This document shows, one piece after another, positions 48,419 to 61,095 of a DNA stretch of 64,000 nucleotides. How positions within the stretch are numbered: the first letter of the stretch is position 1; the number at the start of each line of letters is the position of its first letter. The notes under the pieces were generated by a model. The model had not been told where the DNA came from, ran no database searches, and saw only the letters and a program-made list of their open reading frames with translations. The DNA is from Larimichthys crocea (taxonomy: Eukaryota > Chordata > Actinopteri > Sciaenidae): NCBI RefSeq assembly GCF_000972845.2, contig NC_040011.1:25214379-25278378 (forward strand), in the 5' to 3' direction. The position numbers were made by a program, and so were the translations under genes.

Positions 48419-48442
48419 GTGTGTGTGTGTGTGTGTGTGTGT
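48419..48442 (+). repeat. (GT)12 microsatellite
   Basis: Twelve pure GT units followed by ctgtg. Confidence 0.95.
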
Positions 48443-48675
48443 CTGTGAAGCTTGCCAAATTTCTATTGCAGTAAATACAGACGTCCTTTACAAAATTGGT
48501 GAAATCAAGTGCTGAAAAACAGTTTAATAATAACAAAATTGAGTAACAGTCTGTTAATAGATTAAGATTTTAAATATTTGCTGGTTCAAGTTTCTAAATT
48601 TGTATTTTCTGTAAATATAAGGGTTTTTAGAAACAACACATTGAATGTCATCACCTCAGGCCCAAATGATCCGAA

Positions 48676-48709
48676 TTATTAATTATTAATTAATTAATTA
48701 ATTAATAAT
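48676..48709 (+). repeat. AATT-rich microsatellite
   Basis: attattaattattaattaat followed by three further attaatt-type units; imperfect tetranucleotide repeat. Confidence 0.9.
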
Positions 48710-49242
48710 AGAAATAGATGAACAAATTAACCAAGAATGTCAATTATTGTAGGTTGCAGTGATAGTGAATTTCATATCATATCACAAAGCCCAGTTTATC
48801 CTGCAGCTTAAAAAAAAAAAAGGAAAAAAAAGAATAATCTCTGTCTCGGGTTTAATTGTGTCAGTTTGCTGCTCAGTGTCTCTGTACCTCTAAGCACGTC
48901 ATACCTCTTATCAGAGGCGGCTTTGGTGTTGAGACAAGGTAATTAGCTGTTAAGAGAGGATTCTGCATCGAGCTGCAGCACAGACTCATCTGTTTTTCAA
49001 TCAAAGGCTGTGCACTCTTTGGACAGGACCTGGAGATAACTCAGTGGACCAGCTGAATGGGAATGCCTCCTTGTAATTTGTACTATAAGAACAGATAGTG
49101 TTCCATTATACATATGAATGTCAGCCAGATTTGTGCTCCTTTTTTAATTATGGATCCTTGCAACATACATATTTAGCAACAGTCAACACAAGACTTTAAA
49201 TGTCCTTCCATCTTGTCATTTCTCTCTTTATTCTGTATGCAG

Positions 49243-49312
49243 AGTTCAAAAACATGGAGCAGTACTCATCCAGTCCATGTGCAGAAGCAAGCAGAAACAA
49301 AATCTGTTAAAA
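49243..49312 (+). other. Weak candidate exon inside the long intron
   Basis: A strong acceptor (ctctctttattctgtatgcag) precedes it and AAA|gtaaga follows. One frame is open throughout (23 codons plus one base). Its phase would not give an open reading into 59455, and the ATG inside (strong context aacatgg) runs into a stop after 18 codons. It could be an alternative 5' UTR exon, or chance. Confidence 0.22.
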
Positions 49313-51000
49313 GTAAGACAGCTCCACGCTCAGCTTTAATTGCATGACAAGTAATTTAGGACACAGACGATGATGCCTATTTGAACTCACATTAATGTAA
49401 AAAGGATGACAGCACTATGAGAAAATTGTAGAAAAGAGCAGGACTATTTTATGTTTTGCACAGTGTACAGTGCAGAATGAATTCTACTGCCTGTGGACAT
49501 TGATTCACAGCATCCCCCACACAATATTTGTTGTAATACAAGGCAACACCCTCCTCAGGTCAATGAGTGTTTTGGTTGCCTAAAACCATTTCAGTCATGG
49601 GCATCCCTGCTAAAAAAGAGCAGCAGCTTGTTTGGGGAATTTGGAGCTGGTTTGCAAAATCGTTTTACAACTCAATTTCCTGTCGTGACTGGGAAGGGGT
49701 TGTTTGTAATCTGACTATTTGGAATATGATTCACTCCAGATGAGCCAACATTTAGATGTCGACTTTCCTTCATGATTACTTCTTACCTGTTATGAGTTTA
49801 ATATTTTAGTCCCTTTATGTTAGATTTAACCGAGACATCAGAGTTAAAGACTGTGGGGTCTGCCTGTCGTGGCCAGTATTGGCCTCCCTGTCTCATAATT
49901 TCCCCTCTATACACAAGCTTTAACCTGCCCTCCTACCTTTCTTCCCTGACATAAGTGTTTCTGACAGGGAAAGCTGAGCCCTTTCTACCCCTTCACATGC
50001 AAGACTGCTTTTTTTAAACCTTTATTTACCAGGGGTTGGTTGACTCAACACCTCTGCTCTTTTTCAGGATTACCCTGCTATACATTCGCTAGTTTCCCAT
50101 CTTAAAACCATGACTGTGCCATGTATTTTGGGAAGGACTATTGTACAGTATAACCAAACTTTGAAGGATATTGCCTCCATTAAAGGCCACAGCTTTAACG
50201 GTTTTTAAAGCTATAAAAGTCTTTACTTTTACAGAATGGGGCCTGGAGATAATTACAGAGCTCATAAAATAACACAGCATTGTTCTTTTTTATTGCCATG
50301 TCTAATAATGAGTCATTCACTCTTAATATACTCATGAAGTCCTCTTTGTCATACTTCGCCTAATTAACATAATAAAGTAATGGCACGACTCTTAGATTTT
50401 TTTTCCTCAGAGGGAACGCAGTATTCACAGCAACCACCGGCTTTAACAACCGAAACGCTTGTCTCTGCCTCTCCAGCTGATATTAAATCCTGTTTATTTT
50501 TCCTTCGTTTCAGTGAAATTCTGCAGGTTTCTTTGGTTCTTTTGGCACCACCATATGATATCCTGGGCTGCAGCTCAATGTGTCAGTGCGAGAGGGAGAA
50601 AATGATTTCCCCCACCTCCTCATTGGCCATGAATGCAAAGACAGCACGTGTCTAAACAATACACATGGGCTCCCTGCCCCCTCGTAAATCACGGAACGAA
50701 AGCCTCTCTTTAGTGAAACAGTTCAGCCAGGGAGGTTGTTTCCCATAACCAGCACCATGGCTGTCAGTTAAGAGAGTTTTTTTGTGGCTTAGAGATTAGG
50801 ACTGTTTGCAAATTATGAAAAGCGGCTTGGCTCGGTTCATTAGTTTCTTTATTGCCTGTATTTTGTTACATGTAGATTGGTTTTCTTTACTGTACTCTTA
50901 TCTGGGAGACCGGGTCTATCCAGACATCAGGATACTAATGATTCATGATTGATGCTGCTATTGTAACAGAATATAGTGTTGAAAGCTCCAGAGATTCGTC
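49313..51000. other. Intronic stretch, possible conserved element at 50380-50760
   Basis: 50380-50760 is complex, with motifs such as ctcctcattggccatgaatg and a CCAAT-type attggc, and is open on both strands without splice context. It is a candidate regulatory element; only comparison with other fish could show this. The remainder is unremarkable. Confidence 0.3.
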
Positions 51001-51004
51001 ACTG

Positions 51005-51180
51005 TATTGACTGGCTGATAGATGGAAAAAATAATCAGAAAACTATTTTTGATAATTGATTAATCATTTTAAGCAAAAATGACATTTGGTGATGAGAGTT
51101 TGCTTTTCCTTGTCTTACATGATAGTAAATGTTGTTTTTGGGAGGTAGGTTTGGGACTGTTGGTTGGATAAAAGCATAGA
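51005..51180 (-). repeat. F3 element, partial copy
   Basis: ataattgattaatcatttta then agcaaaaatgacatt and gggactgttggttggataaa correspond to the right half of F3, on the strand opposite to 25700-25815. The left half is missing. Confidence 0.5.
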
Positions 51181-51580
51181 TAGTATAAAGAATGGACCTC
51201 GTATGCGTGACGTGACCTATAGGTTTCTAAAGAGCTGTTTAGAAGCTCAGAGTGTGGTGGCTTCAGCTGCTGCCATTTTGGCAGTCCTACATCTTCTGCC
51301 TCTCGGCTTATCTAAAAATCAGCAAACGTGTGAAACATTGATGGACCTGAGGTCATCTGAATGACGCCTTGGTGCTCAAACAAGCCGCCTGTAAAGGCAC
51401 CCACCTGTCATTCAAAGCAGCCATGCCATTAATTATGTCAAATCTTCAGCCAAGCCACCTTAACCTTACCAGAATGACTTATCCAGTAGCCAACCTCGAG
51501 TGGCCGTTCATGGAAGTGCAGTTTTTGGCTGCTTTGGTTTCACTTCACATCCACAGAGCTTACCGCTTGGATAAAACAAG
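51181..51580 (+). repeat. Fish dispersed repeat abutting the F3 copy
   Basis: agaatggacctcgtatgcgt, gtgacctataggtttctaaa, gctgctgccattttggcagt and, at the far end, cagagcttaccgcttggata resemble a common fish repeat in degenerate form. The 104-codon ORF at 51369-51683 reads this repeat and is not a gene. Confidence 0.45.
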
Positions 51581-54500
51581 ACATTCGATGACATTACCTT
51601 GGACTCGTGATCCGCTATTTTGTATTAATTTGTTTCAAACTCAAAAATACTTTAAAATCGGGATTTTCCATATTCTCTTCTAGCATGTCACACATGGGGG
51701 TTACACAGTGTCATGCAGATGTCTTGAGGTCAGTGTTAAAGGTTGTGACAGGCAGTGACTGTTGTCCTAGAGACACAGAGCAGCTGTACGCTTGTGTTTA
51801 GGAAAGAAGGTGCCATTCTGATCATTTCAGTGCTAACCAAGGTCAAAGGATAGAGCTGTCCCGCTCCATAGACACAATAGATCAGTGAATAATAGAAGCC
51901 TTTACAGGCTCAGATAACAATGTCAGAACATCAAGAGTCAATATATTTCCTTGTTTGTAGATGAACGACCAGTTGGCATTGGCATACATTATACTTTAGA
52001 TGCCAAGATGTAGAGTAGTTGCAGCACTGTCCTGAGGACATATAGATGAGCCAGAGAGGACAGCTTCTTTCAGAATTGAGGCGGCATCATGCAGCAACAA
52101 GTGGACTGATAAATCCTCCATTCTCCTGGGCCAAGCTTCAACAAACCTTTCAGCACACCAAGACACCTTGGACTCTCAACGTTTACTTTTTTTTTTTTTT
52201 TTTTTTAAACAGCCAATTCAGATTGCCTATCATCTATGAGTCATCTATGAGCCATATCAGCCGGTACTTGGCCGATGCTGATCATTTTTTGTTTTGTCAT
52301 AGCAGCTGTATTAAAACATCAACTACTGGAATACTTTGAAAATAGCCCCTTTCAAACAAAGTGCTTAAAAGGTCCTTAAAAATTCAAATAAACCGTTTAA
52401 CACTGTCATATTTTGACGTCATTAGAAATCACTTCCTCCTCTCTTTTCTTCCTCGCCTTCATTAGCTTAAATAAAACATGTCAGGAAAATGTAGATTTAA
52501 TCTGATGTGATTGGGAATTTGAACTGGAACACCTACAGATTAAGGTTATGATTGGCTAGTTCGATGCATTACAACAGAGGATACAGATTAAATCTCCTTT
52601 TTTGTTAGCCTCGCTGGCATTTTGACTGGAAGGGAGCCCGTCGTATGTGGGTGCTCTGTGCCTACATAGTTGCCATATTTCAGAGGTCAAGATGTACTAG
52701 TAAACATGCCATGCAATGTGCATCATCAGTCAGTTTTTGTGATTGGTAACCCGAAAGCATTAATCCTGATCACCTGATTTCATGTTTTTACTCAGTGTCG
52801 ATAATGTTTGGCAGCTTATCGATCTGGGCGTCCGTACCTGAGGAACAAGTACTCTGTGATTGCCTCTTCTTCACCAAGGGTTTCAGAATTTTTTTGTATG
52901 TTTACTTTGCATGGGGTAACTCTTAAAACTATCATTACACCGATGCCGTAGGCCTTCTGTAAAGTTGTCTGTAAACCCAAGATGCAGTTTCATTTGTTAT
53001 TTGAGGATGTTGATGTTATTTGAATTGCACTTGTTATTGCTTTCCTCATGCTTAAGGGCTTGTTTCCTGTCTTGGGGTGATATACTCTCTGAAAATACTC
53101 CTGTGTTGGTCCTCTGGCTATGTCTGGATACATTGTAGAAAATTATTCTCCTGCCCAACATCAGAGTGTTTGGTCTGGGCCATGTCTAAACGATGGAAGA
53201 TGCATGCCACTAACCACCTTCTTTCTCTTTGATCTTTGTTTGGCGAACAGTGGACACTTTTCCCTTCCTGTCTTCTAGTTGCCTTCATTTTGCCCCCTGG
53301 CCATCTTCCACTACTAAAGAACCTTCTTATGATATGTGCAAAGTTAAATCTGTATTGTCACGTCAACACAACTACAAAAACAACTTATCAGTTGGCAGAA
53401 ATGCTATATGGATGATTTATAGCACACCTACTTATTTTGTTGCACTGTTTTTATCACTCACTGCTGAACGGAGTGTTTTTAAAAATTGTTTACATAAACT
53501 GTTTCTGGATCAGTTCACTATCTGAATAAAATGATTTGAACATTTATGACAAAAAAAAGATCTACGACCATATCTAGCAAGAAATGCACCCACAGGGTAC
53601 AGACGACTGCTTTATTTCTCTGTATTTATTTATTTATGACTGCTTTTGCATCGTAGCCTCACATATTGCAGCATTGTGTTGCTGCCCATCTCATCAACAT
53701 GTTTTTTGCCTGCGTGTAGGAAAGCTTGACAGACTGTCATCTCTTCAACATGTCAGCGGGGGCTCATTAACAAACAAACACTGAACCACATGATTGCATG
53801 TTTATAATAGTGTGGGAAGAGCTGTAGCTGTATTTTTAGTATACTATACAATCTTTATTGTGTGCTGTCAAAAATATGCATCATATTGGTTGCAGAGTAT
53901 GCAATTTTGCTAATTGTGATTGTGGAAAGGTTGACAGAAATAAGCACAGCACTACAAACATAACCATGCTTCACCAGTGAAGCATTCTTATTTCCACAAC
54001 CCTCATGTGACATTTGACAACTGTAACGGTTTTCCCTGTCGTTACTCATATGTGAGTCCAGCCAAGCATATAAAACCGCATTACTCAGTAAGAACCTATT
54101 CTTGGATATTGGCTGTCGGAAAACATTGAACACGCCATGTCTTTACCTATTGTCCTTACCTTAATCTTTTTTTAAATCATGCCTTTTAAATCAGAAAGAT
54201 GAAAGATTGTCCTGTAGAGGTTCGTTTCAGTGATACCAAGGATCTGTTTGTAATTACCTTTGAAATTCATGTCCTTCGCTTCACATATAATATGTTTTTA
54301 TGCTCTTATAAAGCACTTTTTCATAACCTTTACTTGCTCACTCAATAATGAGATTATAAATGTTTTTTCTACAAGTTCATTGTGTTTAAACATTTACATT
54401 TATGTTACGCAAAGCTTTTGTAATTGTAGGTAAGTGCGTACCTTGACCTATGCTTCATACAAATATCAAAGTGTTCTTTGTTGGAGGTTTATTACGTCTC

Positions 54501-55510
54501 AATGCAAAAACACAAACCAAAAATACCTTAAAAAATTCTGCCTCCAGGTTAGGAATGCAGCAAACACAATAATAGTCTGATAGTTATACATTTACATTAT
54601 TAGATGTGGACACATTTTTGGAGAGAAGAGACTGGAGATCCTCGTGCAGTTTCTCTCAGACGCTATAGGGCTTGGTTTTTAAAACAGAAACATTTAATGC
54701 ATACTATATATGGTGCAACGGGGGGTTTCATAAAACTGCATTCTGAGGACGCCTGATTTCAAGGCATACTTTAAGAGTCTTTACAGTAAATCTGCTACCC
54801 CACACAATCACACAATAGAATACAGTGATAGATGCAATCATTTATTTTATTTTTAAGCTCCGTTTGTTACTCGTCTCCCCTCTGTGTTATACACAACAAC
54901 AATAAATAACTCACACAGCAGCCCTTTGCTTGCAGCTACCACATAAGCTGTGAGGACAACATTTTACAACTAATGTCATTCCATGTCATGATCCTTTAAA
55001 AAACACTGTATCATGCAGTTTGCATGTCGTCTACAAGAACTGGAAGGAGGTCACGACATGCATCACAGTGCTCACACAGGCTTCCCATGTTTGCCACATG
55101 TAAGAAAATTTCAACTGTCAACTTTATTAATAAAATCACCAGTTGCATCAACAGGAATATGTCAGGGAGGGATTAGCTTGAATGGATTTTTATTAAATTG
55201 TTGCTTAAAATGCCATTCAGGAGAAACAAAATACTGAATCATAATTTTGGTGGAACAGTTAAATGGGTAACAATGCAAATAACTGTTTTGTTGGTAAAAT
55301 GTAATTTGAAGTTGCCACATTAAAAATACAAGAAAATATGTGTAAGAATTTAATGATGTTTTTCTCAACTTATTCAATATTAATTTAAAATCAACAACAG
55401 ACTTGAAAAACTGAAACACGAACATGTGGAAGTCGATGCTCATTTTAAATGAATTCCAGTGCGCGGGAAAAAAAAAAGTTGTACGTGTCAAGTTCTACTT
55501 TTTGCTCTAT
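51581..55510. other. Intronic stretch, no gene recognised
   Basis: Contains a 20-T run (52187-52206) and otherwise ordinary AT-rich sequence. ORFs at 52046, 53229 and 53855 have no splice borders or family resemblance. Confidence 0.4.
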
Positions 55511-55519
55511 ACTTGATGT

Positions 55520-55900
55520 TGTGGCTACATTTTTATGATTTCCAGACAAATGTGAAAACCTCCAAGCCTTCTTTTTGTTGCCTCCTTGTGGGAGATGAGG
55601 TACTTCATCACAGAGATAAGCATGCCGACTGAGGGACAGCTACAGGAAAGAAAAGGTACACGAGAGCTGCTTGTGAAGTACCGATCACTTCTTGTGAAGT
55701 TCATATGATTAATCCAGCACTGCAAATTGTTGCAGAGGGCGATTTGGTTTGTGCCTTCCCAGGCTGCTCTTTCCCTGCTGTGGAGACAAAAGATGAATGG
55801 ACCTATTGGGGCTATTATGGGGTATCTCCCTTCTCCATCACTATAGGGGCCGGTTGACTCTGATAATCCTCTCCTCACTGAGGGGATCCTCTAATCCCTA
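55520..55900. other. Possible conserved non-coding element
   Basis: A homopolymer-poor, complex stretch (gcctccttgtgggagatgag, catatgattaatccagcact, tgaatggacctattggggct) with a 117-codon open frame on the minus strand and no acceptor or donor around it. The embedded attaatcc resembles a homeodomain (Otx/Bicoid type) core, which is too short to be significant alone. Low confidence. Confidence 0.28.
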
Positions 55901-58900
55901 CTCGACACCAGTGTCTGGCCTTGTGCATTCGTCAAAATGACTAATGGACTGAACTGTGTGCGAAAATACATATGAAAATACATACATACTTAAACAAGGC
56001 TAAACACATTGTCTGAATGATGAATATCTGGAGGAGGGGATGCATAAGAGACATCTAATGGCATTTTGAAGCAGTAAAACTGACATTGTTGCCCATTCAC
56101 TCTATTGATTTACCAGTTAAACATGAGCAGACATCAATAACAATCGTGCAAACAATGCCTCTGAGATGTGTTTTTTGACTGAGAAATTAGAGCAAACTCT
56201 CAACAACGTGTATATCATTTTAAGCAGCTTGTGCTGAACCTTCTGTCTGGCTGATTGTTTGTACCTTCTTTCATTTTGACAAACAATTCAAGTTGCATTT
56301 CTTCTGCAAAGAAAATCTATTTTTTTCCCCCATTTTAAGTCTCTGAAAATGTGTCTGCATAAAACTCCCCAGCTTTTGAGCTCTTGAAGCTCGCACATCG
56401 GTCAGCGTGCTGGATCTGAATCACAATTTCAGAGACTGATTTCAAAGGCCACTGTCTCTTCCCAGCTTCTCTGCTTCATTCATAATCATTAGTGTACAGA
56501 TTTCCTCAAGTTAGCCACTTTAGCCTTTTCCTAACTATAGGAGAGTATTTTACAGATAAGTGTGTCGAAGTGAAAAATGTTGGTAATAACAAATATGATG
56601 GGGAATGTGGGTGCCTCAGGAGTGATGAATGCCATTTGTTGGTGTGCGCGTAAAGGATTTAAAAAAATGGATTTTCTTTCATCCCTCCCATTATTTTATT
56701 CCCCCAAATTAAAATAACTCATTATTCTTCTGAAGTTTAGGCTAATGCTATTCTGATAGTGAATAAGTAGCCTATTTTTCCATCCTCACAGTGGGAGTAC
56801 GTGCATTTTTCCATTGGCTTTGATGTTTGCTCGTGGTTTCCATTACTGTGTGTGAATGGTCTGCTCACATTTTGAGATATTTAACCGTTTCTCAGTGTAA
56901 CACCACCTATAGGTCCAAGTTCCTCTCAGTGCGAGGGCAGATCATACTTTTTTCAGTCATTCTGGTGTTATGAATACTGTGCAGTAATGTCTACAGACAG
57001 TACAGTAACAATATAGGACGTCTGATCGTTTCTGCGTTTGCTTGGCTTCCATACAGCATCTGACCTTTTAGTTTGGCACACAGTACTTCCTGCCTCTGGA
57101 TCTTAACTGTTAAGTATTTAACACTCATATTTTGTAGACTTATTCTGTACTCAGTGGTAGTTTTTAGGATTTGTTGGTCAGGAACCAGCGCTCTCTTCAT
57201 TTAATTGGTGACTTTTTATTACTAGTCTTGGGTCATTGCTCTCTTTGCCGTTTTGGATTTTGCTAACAAGCCATTATGTGAAAAACAAAGGCTGCAGACC
57301 ATATTGCATTAAAAAGGGTATCTGATATATTTTAAAAGGGGGGTTAGTTATGGAAATATGATGTTTTGTTCTTTTTTTCAGATAGCAATTTTTTGAAAAT
57401 ATTCATGCTCTGAGAATCCATATCAGACCACAAGCCACGCTTTCTCTTTTTCCCCATTCCCCCAAGCATTTCTTTATTTCAGCCTGCATTGTTTTCTATA
57501 TTGAAACCATGTGACAAAAAAGAACCCATTGTGCATTCACTAGGTCTGTGTTCCCTAGATTAATCTAATGCTTATAATGACATTGTCTCGACTGAATCAT
57601 ATTAGGAGGTCGACAGTATTGATAAGGACACCTTAGATTACACTATAGACAAATAAAAAGTGGGTCAGAGAATGGATATTTTCAAAAATGCTCCGCCTGT
57701 TGAAACCTGGGAAGAACTTTGGACTCGCCTTTTGTTGTGTTCTATTGTTTGCATCCATCATAACAACTCAGTAACTGTAATAAACATTTCTGTTGCTGTG
57801 TAGCAACAGAACACGGCAGCAGGGTTGCTGTTGCTCAAGAAGGTGGTGTTTTAACAGACTTCAGATATGTATGCTAATGTGATGCTGATGGAAGTGCAAA
57901 TTTGTTGAGTTAATCATTGTGACTTTTAGAAAGTAGCTTGCTAACGTGTTATAAAACAGATATTACTGGTAAAAAGGTTGTTAGCTCTCCTCGTGTCACC
58001 AACCACCCGCTGAGCTCATTGTTGGTTTCAGCACATTTAGCTTCACAAACAGACAGAAACGAAATAAAATAAAATACAAGAAAACTGGAATCATTCATTG
58101 TTCATGATGCTCTCCACTAAAAGTGCTTTCATCTGCAGCACGTCACTCTCATGTATCCATAGCTCTGCTCTCACTCTCTGGCATCTTCCCTCTGACAGCC
58201 TTATATTATGCTTACCTCGTCCTCTTGAGTCTATAACCACACTGCCAACAATATGGAGAGAGCAGGTTGCAGTATAACAGTTACGAGAACATGTTTGAAC
58301 GTTGAGACTTATGAATTATGTTCATATACTTTACTACTACTTTGCATAAGTATTTCTGAAGGGAGTCACAATAGCACTCGGATTGTGTTTTATCAGCATA
58401 GTGACAGAATATTTACGTCGAACGCGTCTGTAAATTCGCTGTACGCTGGGAGCGGCTCATTCATTGTATGGGTTATAAAAGAGCAGCTTGCAGAGACGTA
58501 CATGCATGGTTTCTTGTAAAGATGTCATGAAGATGATATTGTGACGTGCTTGTCATATACAATATGTGTCAAAATGCACTGTCAGGCAGTGATAAGTGAT
58601 CTTATCAATGTCTGACATGCAAGGAAAAGTATAACAGAACTGAGATATGTTGACAGATGGGCCCTACTTTATGTGACACCTACAGTATGTGTTCATGTTT
58701 TTATGAGATGTATGTATTGTATTGGTCTATCACAGCTGTCCAAAACGTTAAAATATTGAATTTGCCAAAGGTATTCTCACGTTTAGATTGGATTGGATGG
58801 AATGTTTGGCATTTTCAAAGGTAAAATCCCAAGAATACAGAATGAATGCCCTGCTTGTGCGTTCCTTCAATAGGAATTCAGCGGCTGCTGTCAGTAGAGA

Positions 58901-58960
58901 GGAGCAAGGTTTGGGGACCACTGTGACCTTCACAGTGGCCTGAGAGTGTGTTGGCATGGC
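55901..58960. other. Intronic stretch, no gene recognised
   Basis: Single-copy-looking sequence with no clear transposon. The ORF at 58253-58519 lacks splice context. Confidence 0.4.
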
Positions 58961-59340
58961 ATGACTGATGCAGATTATCATAGCTGGAGAAAGCCAATTA
59001 CTCTGGTCATCACGGCACCCTCAGGGTACCTCTTGGTGGAATGAAATGCATTACAAAATTCTCTGTGCATCGTTCTGGCAGCGTTTTGTATTTCCTCTAC
59101 GCTGCTGATCCCCCCAGTTTGAGTGTTAATAGCGCAGTCAATGGGACCCTCCTGCGCCTCTGAGCCCTCTCTGGCTCCGATGAGCTTCTGCTCCACAAAG
59201 CAGGGAGGTCGTGCCTCTTGGAGAAGGGGATGAATTACATTCTCCTCTGTTTGTCTTCTCTCTTTATTCAAGACAAAGCCCTTTTATTATGGCCCCTCTT
59301 AACCGCTCTCAGTCAATGTCCTTGAAGGGCTACGAAATAA
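58961..59340. other. Possible conserved element just upstream of the candidate exon 2
   Basis: Complex sequence (ggcaccctcagggtacctct, gtttgagtgttaatagcgca, ggctccgatgagcttctgct) open on the minus strand for 97 codons but without splice borders. Its position 115-500 bp before exon 59455 would suit a regulatory or splicing element. Conservation is untested. Confidence 0.28.
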
Positions 59341-59454
59341 AAAAAAAGTGGGATTCCACAGTTGTGGCGAAACAGACTCTTCTGTGGCGTTTTCTTTACG
59401 AGCAGAACAAACAGAGACTGATTGCTTAATTGTTGATTTTATTTTCCAAAACAG

Positions 59455-59544
59455 ATCTGCTACAAGACCAGACAATCTGAGAACACAGACGATGGCGCTG
59501 CATCTCTAGGATGTTCAAAGAATTTAAATCAAGCCGAGTCACAG
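59455..59544 (+). CDS. Candidate exon 2 with putative start codon
   Basis: The acceptor (tgattttattttccaaaacag) and donor (ACAG|gtaaga) are good. The exon is 90 bp. An ATG at 59492 opens a five-codon upstream ORF (MALHL) whose TAG ends at 59509; one base later, at 59511, a second ATG with A at -3 begins MFKEFKSSRVT and leaves one base for the next exon. Because candidate exon 1 has no ATG, this is the likely translation start. A second frame is open across the whole exon (30 codons, begins ICYKTRQSENTDDGAASLGC) and would apply if this were an internal coding exon. Gene not recognised. Confidence 0.5.
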
Positions 59545-60300
59545 GTAAGAGGCCTAAGTATGTGTTGGCGCTAACAAATACTGAGGCTTTACATCACAAA
59601 GAGGATTTGCTGGTCAAATATTTATTTCACAAACAAACTAAATTTCCAGTACACCTTTGAAAGGTCTTATTTTGTATCTGTCTCAGAAAATCCTGTTAAT
59701 TGTTACTTCTGAAAGTGCCTCACTCTTTCCTGGATTTCAAATGTTCTCCTTTAATCGTGTTTATTTTTGCCAAGCTCACTTTGGTTTCTATCTATGAAGA
59801 CATCAAAATCTGCCACATCCTCTCGGTTAGTATCTCATTCAACCTCACATATGTGACTCCTACAGGACTATGACATGGAGAGCAGTGACACACAAAACCA
59901 CACAAAAGTGACTTCCTACAAATTTTACGTGAATATTTGTGAACTTCCACATTCAGTCAATATTCCCAGCACAATCATGTCACGGAAGCCATGCCTGAGA
60001 AGTGTTCTCGCACTGTACAGTATATCTTGTTGCCGCCTGTGTGAAATTGTGTGAAAACACACATGCTAGGTAGTTATTAGCCACCGGAAACAACAGTTAC
60101 TGTCATCAAACTGGATGCTTCAGTCTTGTTAAGCCATTAAATTCTGAAGGCACAGGGTAATTTGCTGGCTGTCGAAACTGTATCTCCAGTAAACAGTAAG
60201 ACACAAAAGTGCTTTTATTTATTTCAAAAATGAAAAATGAAAAACTCCTTTTGAGCAGTGAGAGATGTTTAACCTACTTACACTTAAGTTTGCTAAAGGT
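59545..60300. other. Intron after the candidate exon 2
   Basis: AT-rich, no exon or transposon recognised. Confidence 0.4.
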
Positions 60301-60302
60301 AA

Positions 60303-60346
60303 GATAAGATAAAACTTTATTCATCCCAAAGGAATTTCTGTGCTAG
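60303..60346 (-). repeat. LINE/SINE 3'-tail fragment
   Basis: gataagataaaactttattc followed by atcccaaaggaatttc is the complement of the tail of the SINE at 31822 (gaatttcccc, ggga, ttaataaagta). A truncated, reverse-oriented retroposon of the same partner LINE family. Confidence 0.6.
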
Positions 60347-60709
60347 CATTAGTTACATCATGATTACATCATGATCATTGGCAGTGGGTCTGGCTGATTC
60401 TAGCCAGAGCACTTACAGAAACCATTTTTTCTATTTTTAGTGCGTAGTCCAGACAGAGATTGAGGTGTACTTTACTTCAACCAGCATGCACTGCTGCAGA
60501 CTTTAAACCTCAACAATGATTAGTTTGTTCTTTAATTGCTCAGGTGTACTTAATGAATGCATATTATTGATCAGGAAACAAAATAACTGCATTGACTGTT
60601 TAAGATGTTTTCCATGACACCTTATCCTCTTATTTCAAGTATGTATACACTTTTTTTAGCCATGCTTGCAGCATTGGTATAAGGATGGCAATGTCGGTCT
60701 GTTGGAGGT
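60347..60709. other. Intronic stretch, no gene recognised
   Basis: Contains a small direct repeat (ttacatcatga twice, 60354-60375). Otherwise unremarkable. Confidence 0.4.
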
Positions 60710-61095
60710 CGGTTGATTCAGCACCCCAGTTCCAGAGTGAAATATCTCAACAACTACTGGATGGATTGCCATGATACAGACATTCATTTCCCATTTGGTA
60801 CTCTAATGCTACCCTCAGGATGAGTAACGTGTGATCTCCTGACTTGTCATCTAGTCAATCATCAATCAAAAAATCTGTCCAAAACTTTGGTTTATGAGCA
60901 AGTAGCTGCAAAACTACTTCCTGTCAGCCTTGGTTGTGCTTCCTTGGTTTGCGCTAATTAGCATGCTAACACCCTAATCTAAGGTGGTGAACATGATAAA
61001 CATTAAGCCTGTTTTAACATCAACATGTTAGCAGTATCACTGTCAGCAGGTTAGCATGTCCTCATTAGTATTTAGCTCAAAGCATTGGCTTTTGG
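60710..61095 (+). repeat. Common fish dispersed repeat
   Basis: aatatctcaacaactactgg, atggattgccatgatacaga, actttggtttatgagcaagt, gcgctaattagcatgctaac and catgttagcagtatcactgt occur in the order of a high-copy teleost repeat. Class unknown to me. No coding capacity. Confidence 0.7.

Larger units (their letters stand above)
44463..49242. other. Intronic stretch, possible conserved element at 46300-46620
   Basis: No exon or clear transposon. 46300-46620 is complex and homopolymer-poor (ggcaagaaattaactttgtc, ggcaggaattgctgagcctg) and 45660-45900 is similar but less marked. Poly(A) runs at 46881 and 47180 feed several spurious Lys- or Phe-rich ORFs. Microsatellites are listed separately. Confidence 0.3.

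Noticed and set aside
51369..51683. 104-codon plus-strand ORF
   Set aside because: Lies largely within a degenerate fish dispersed repeat.
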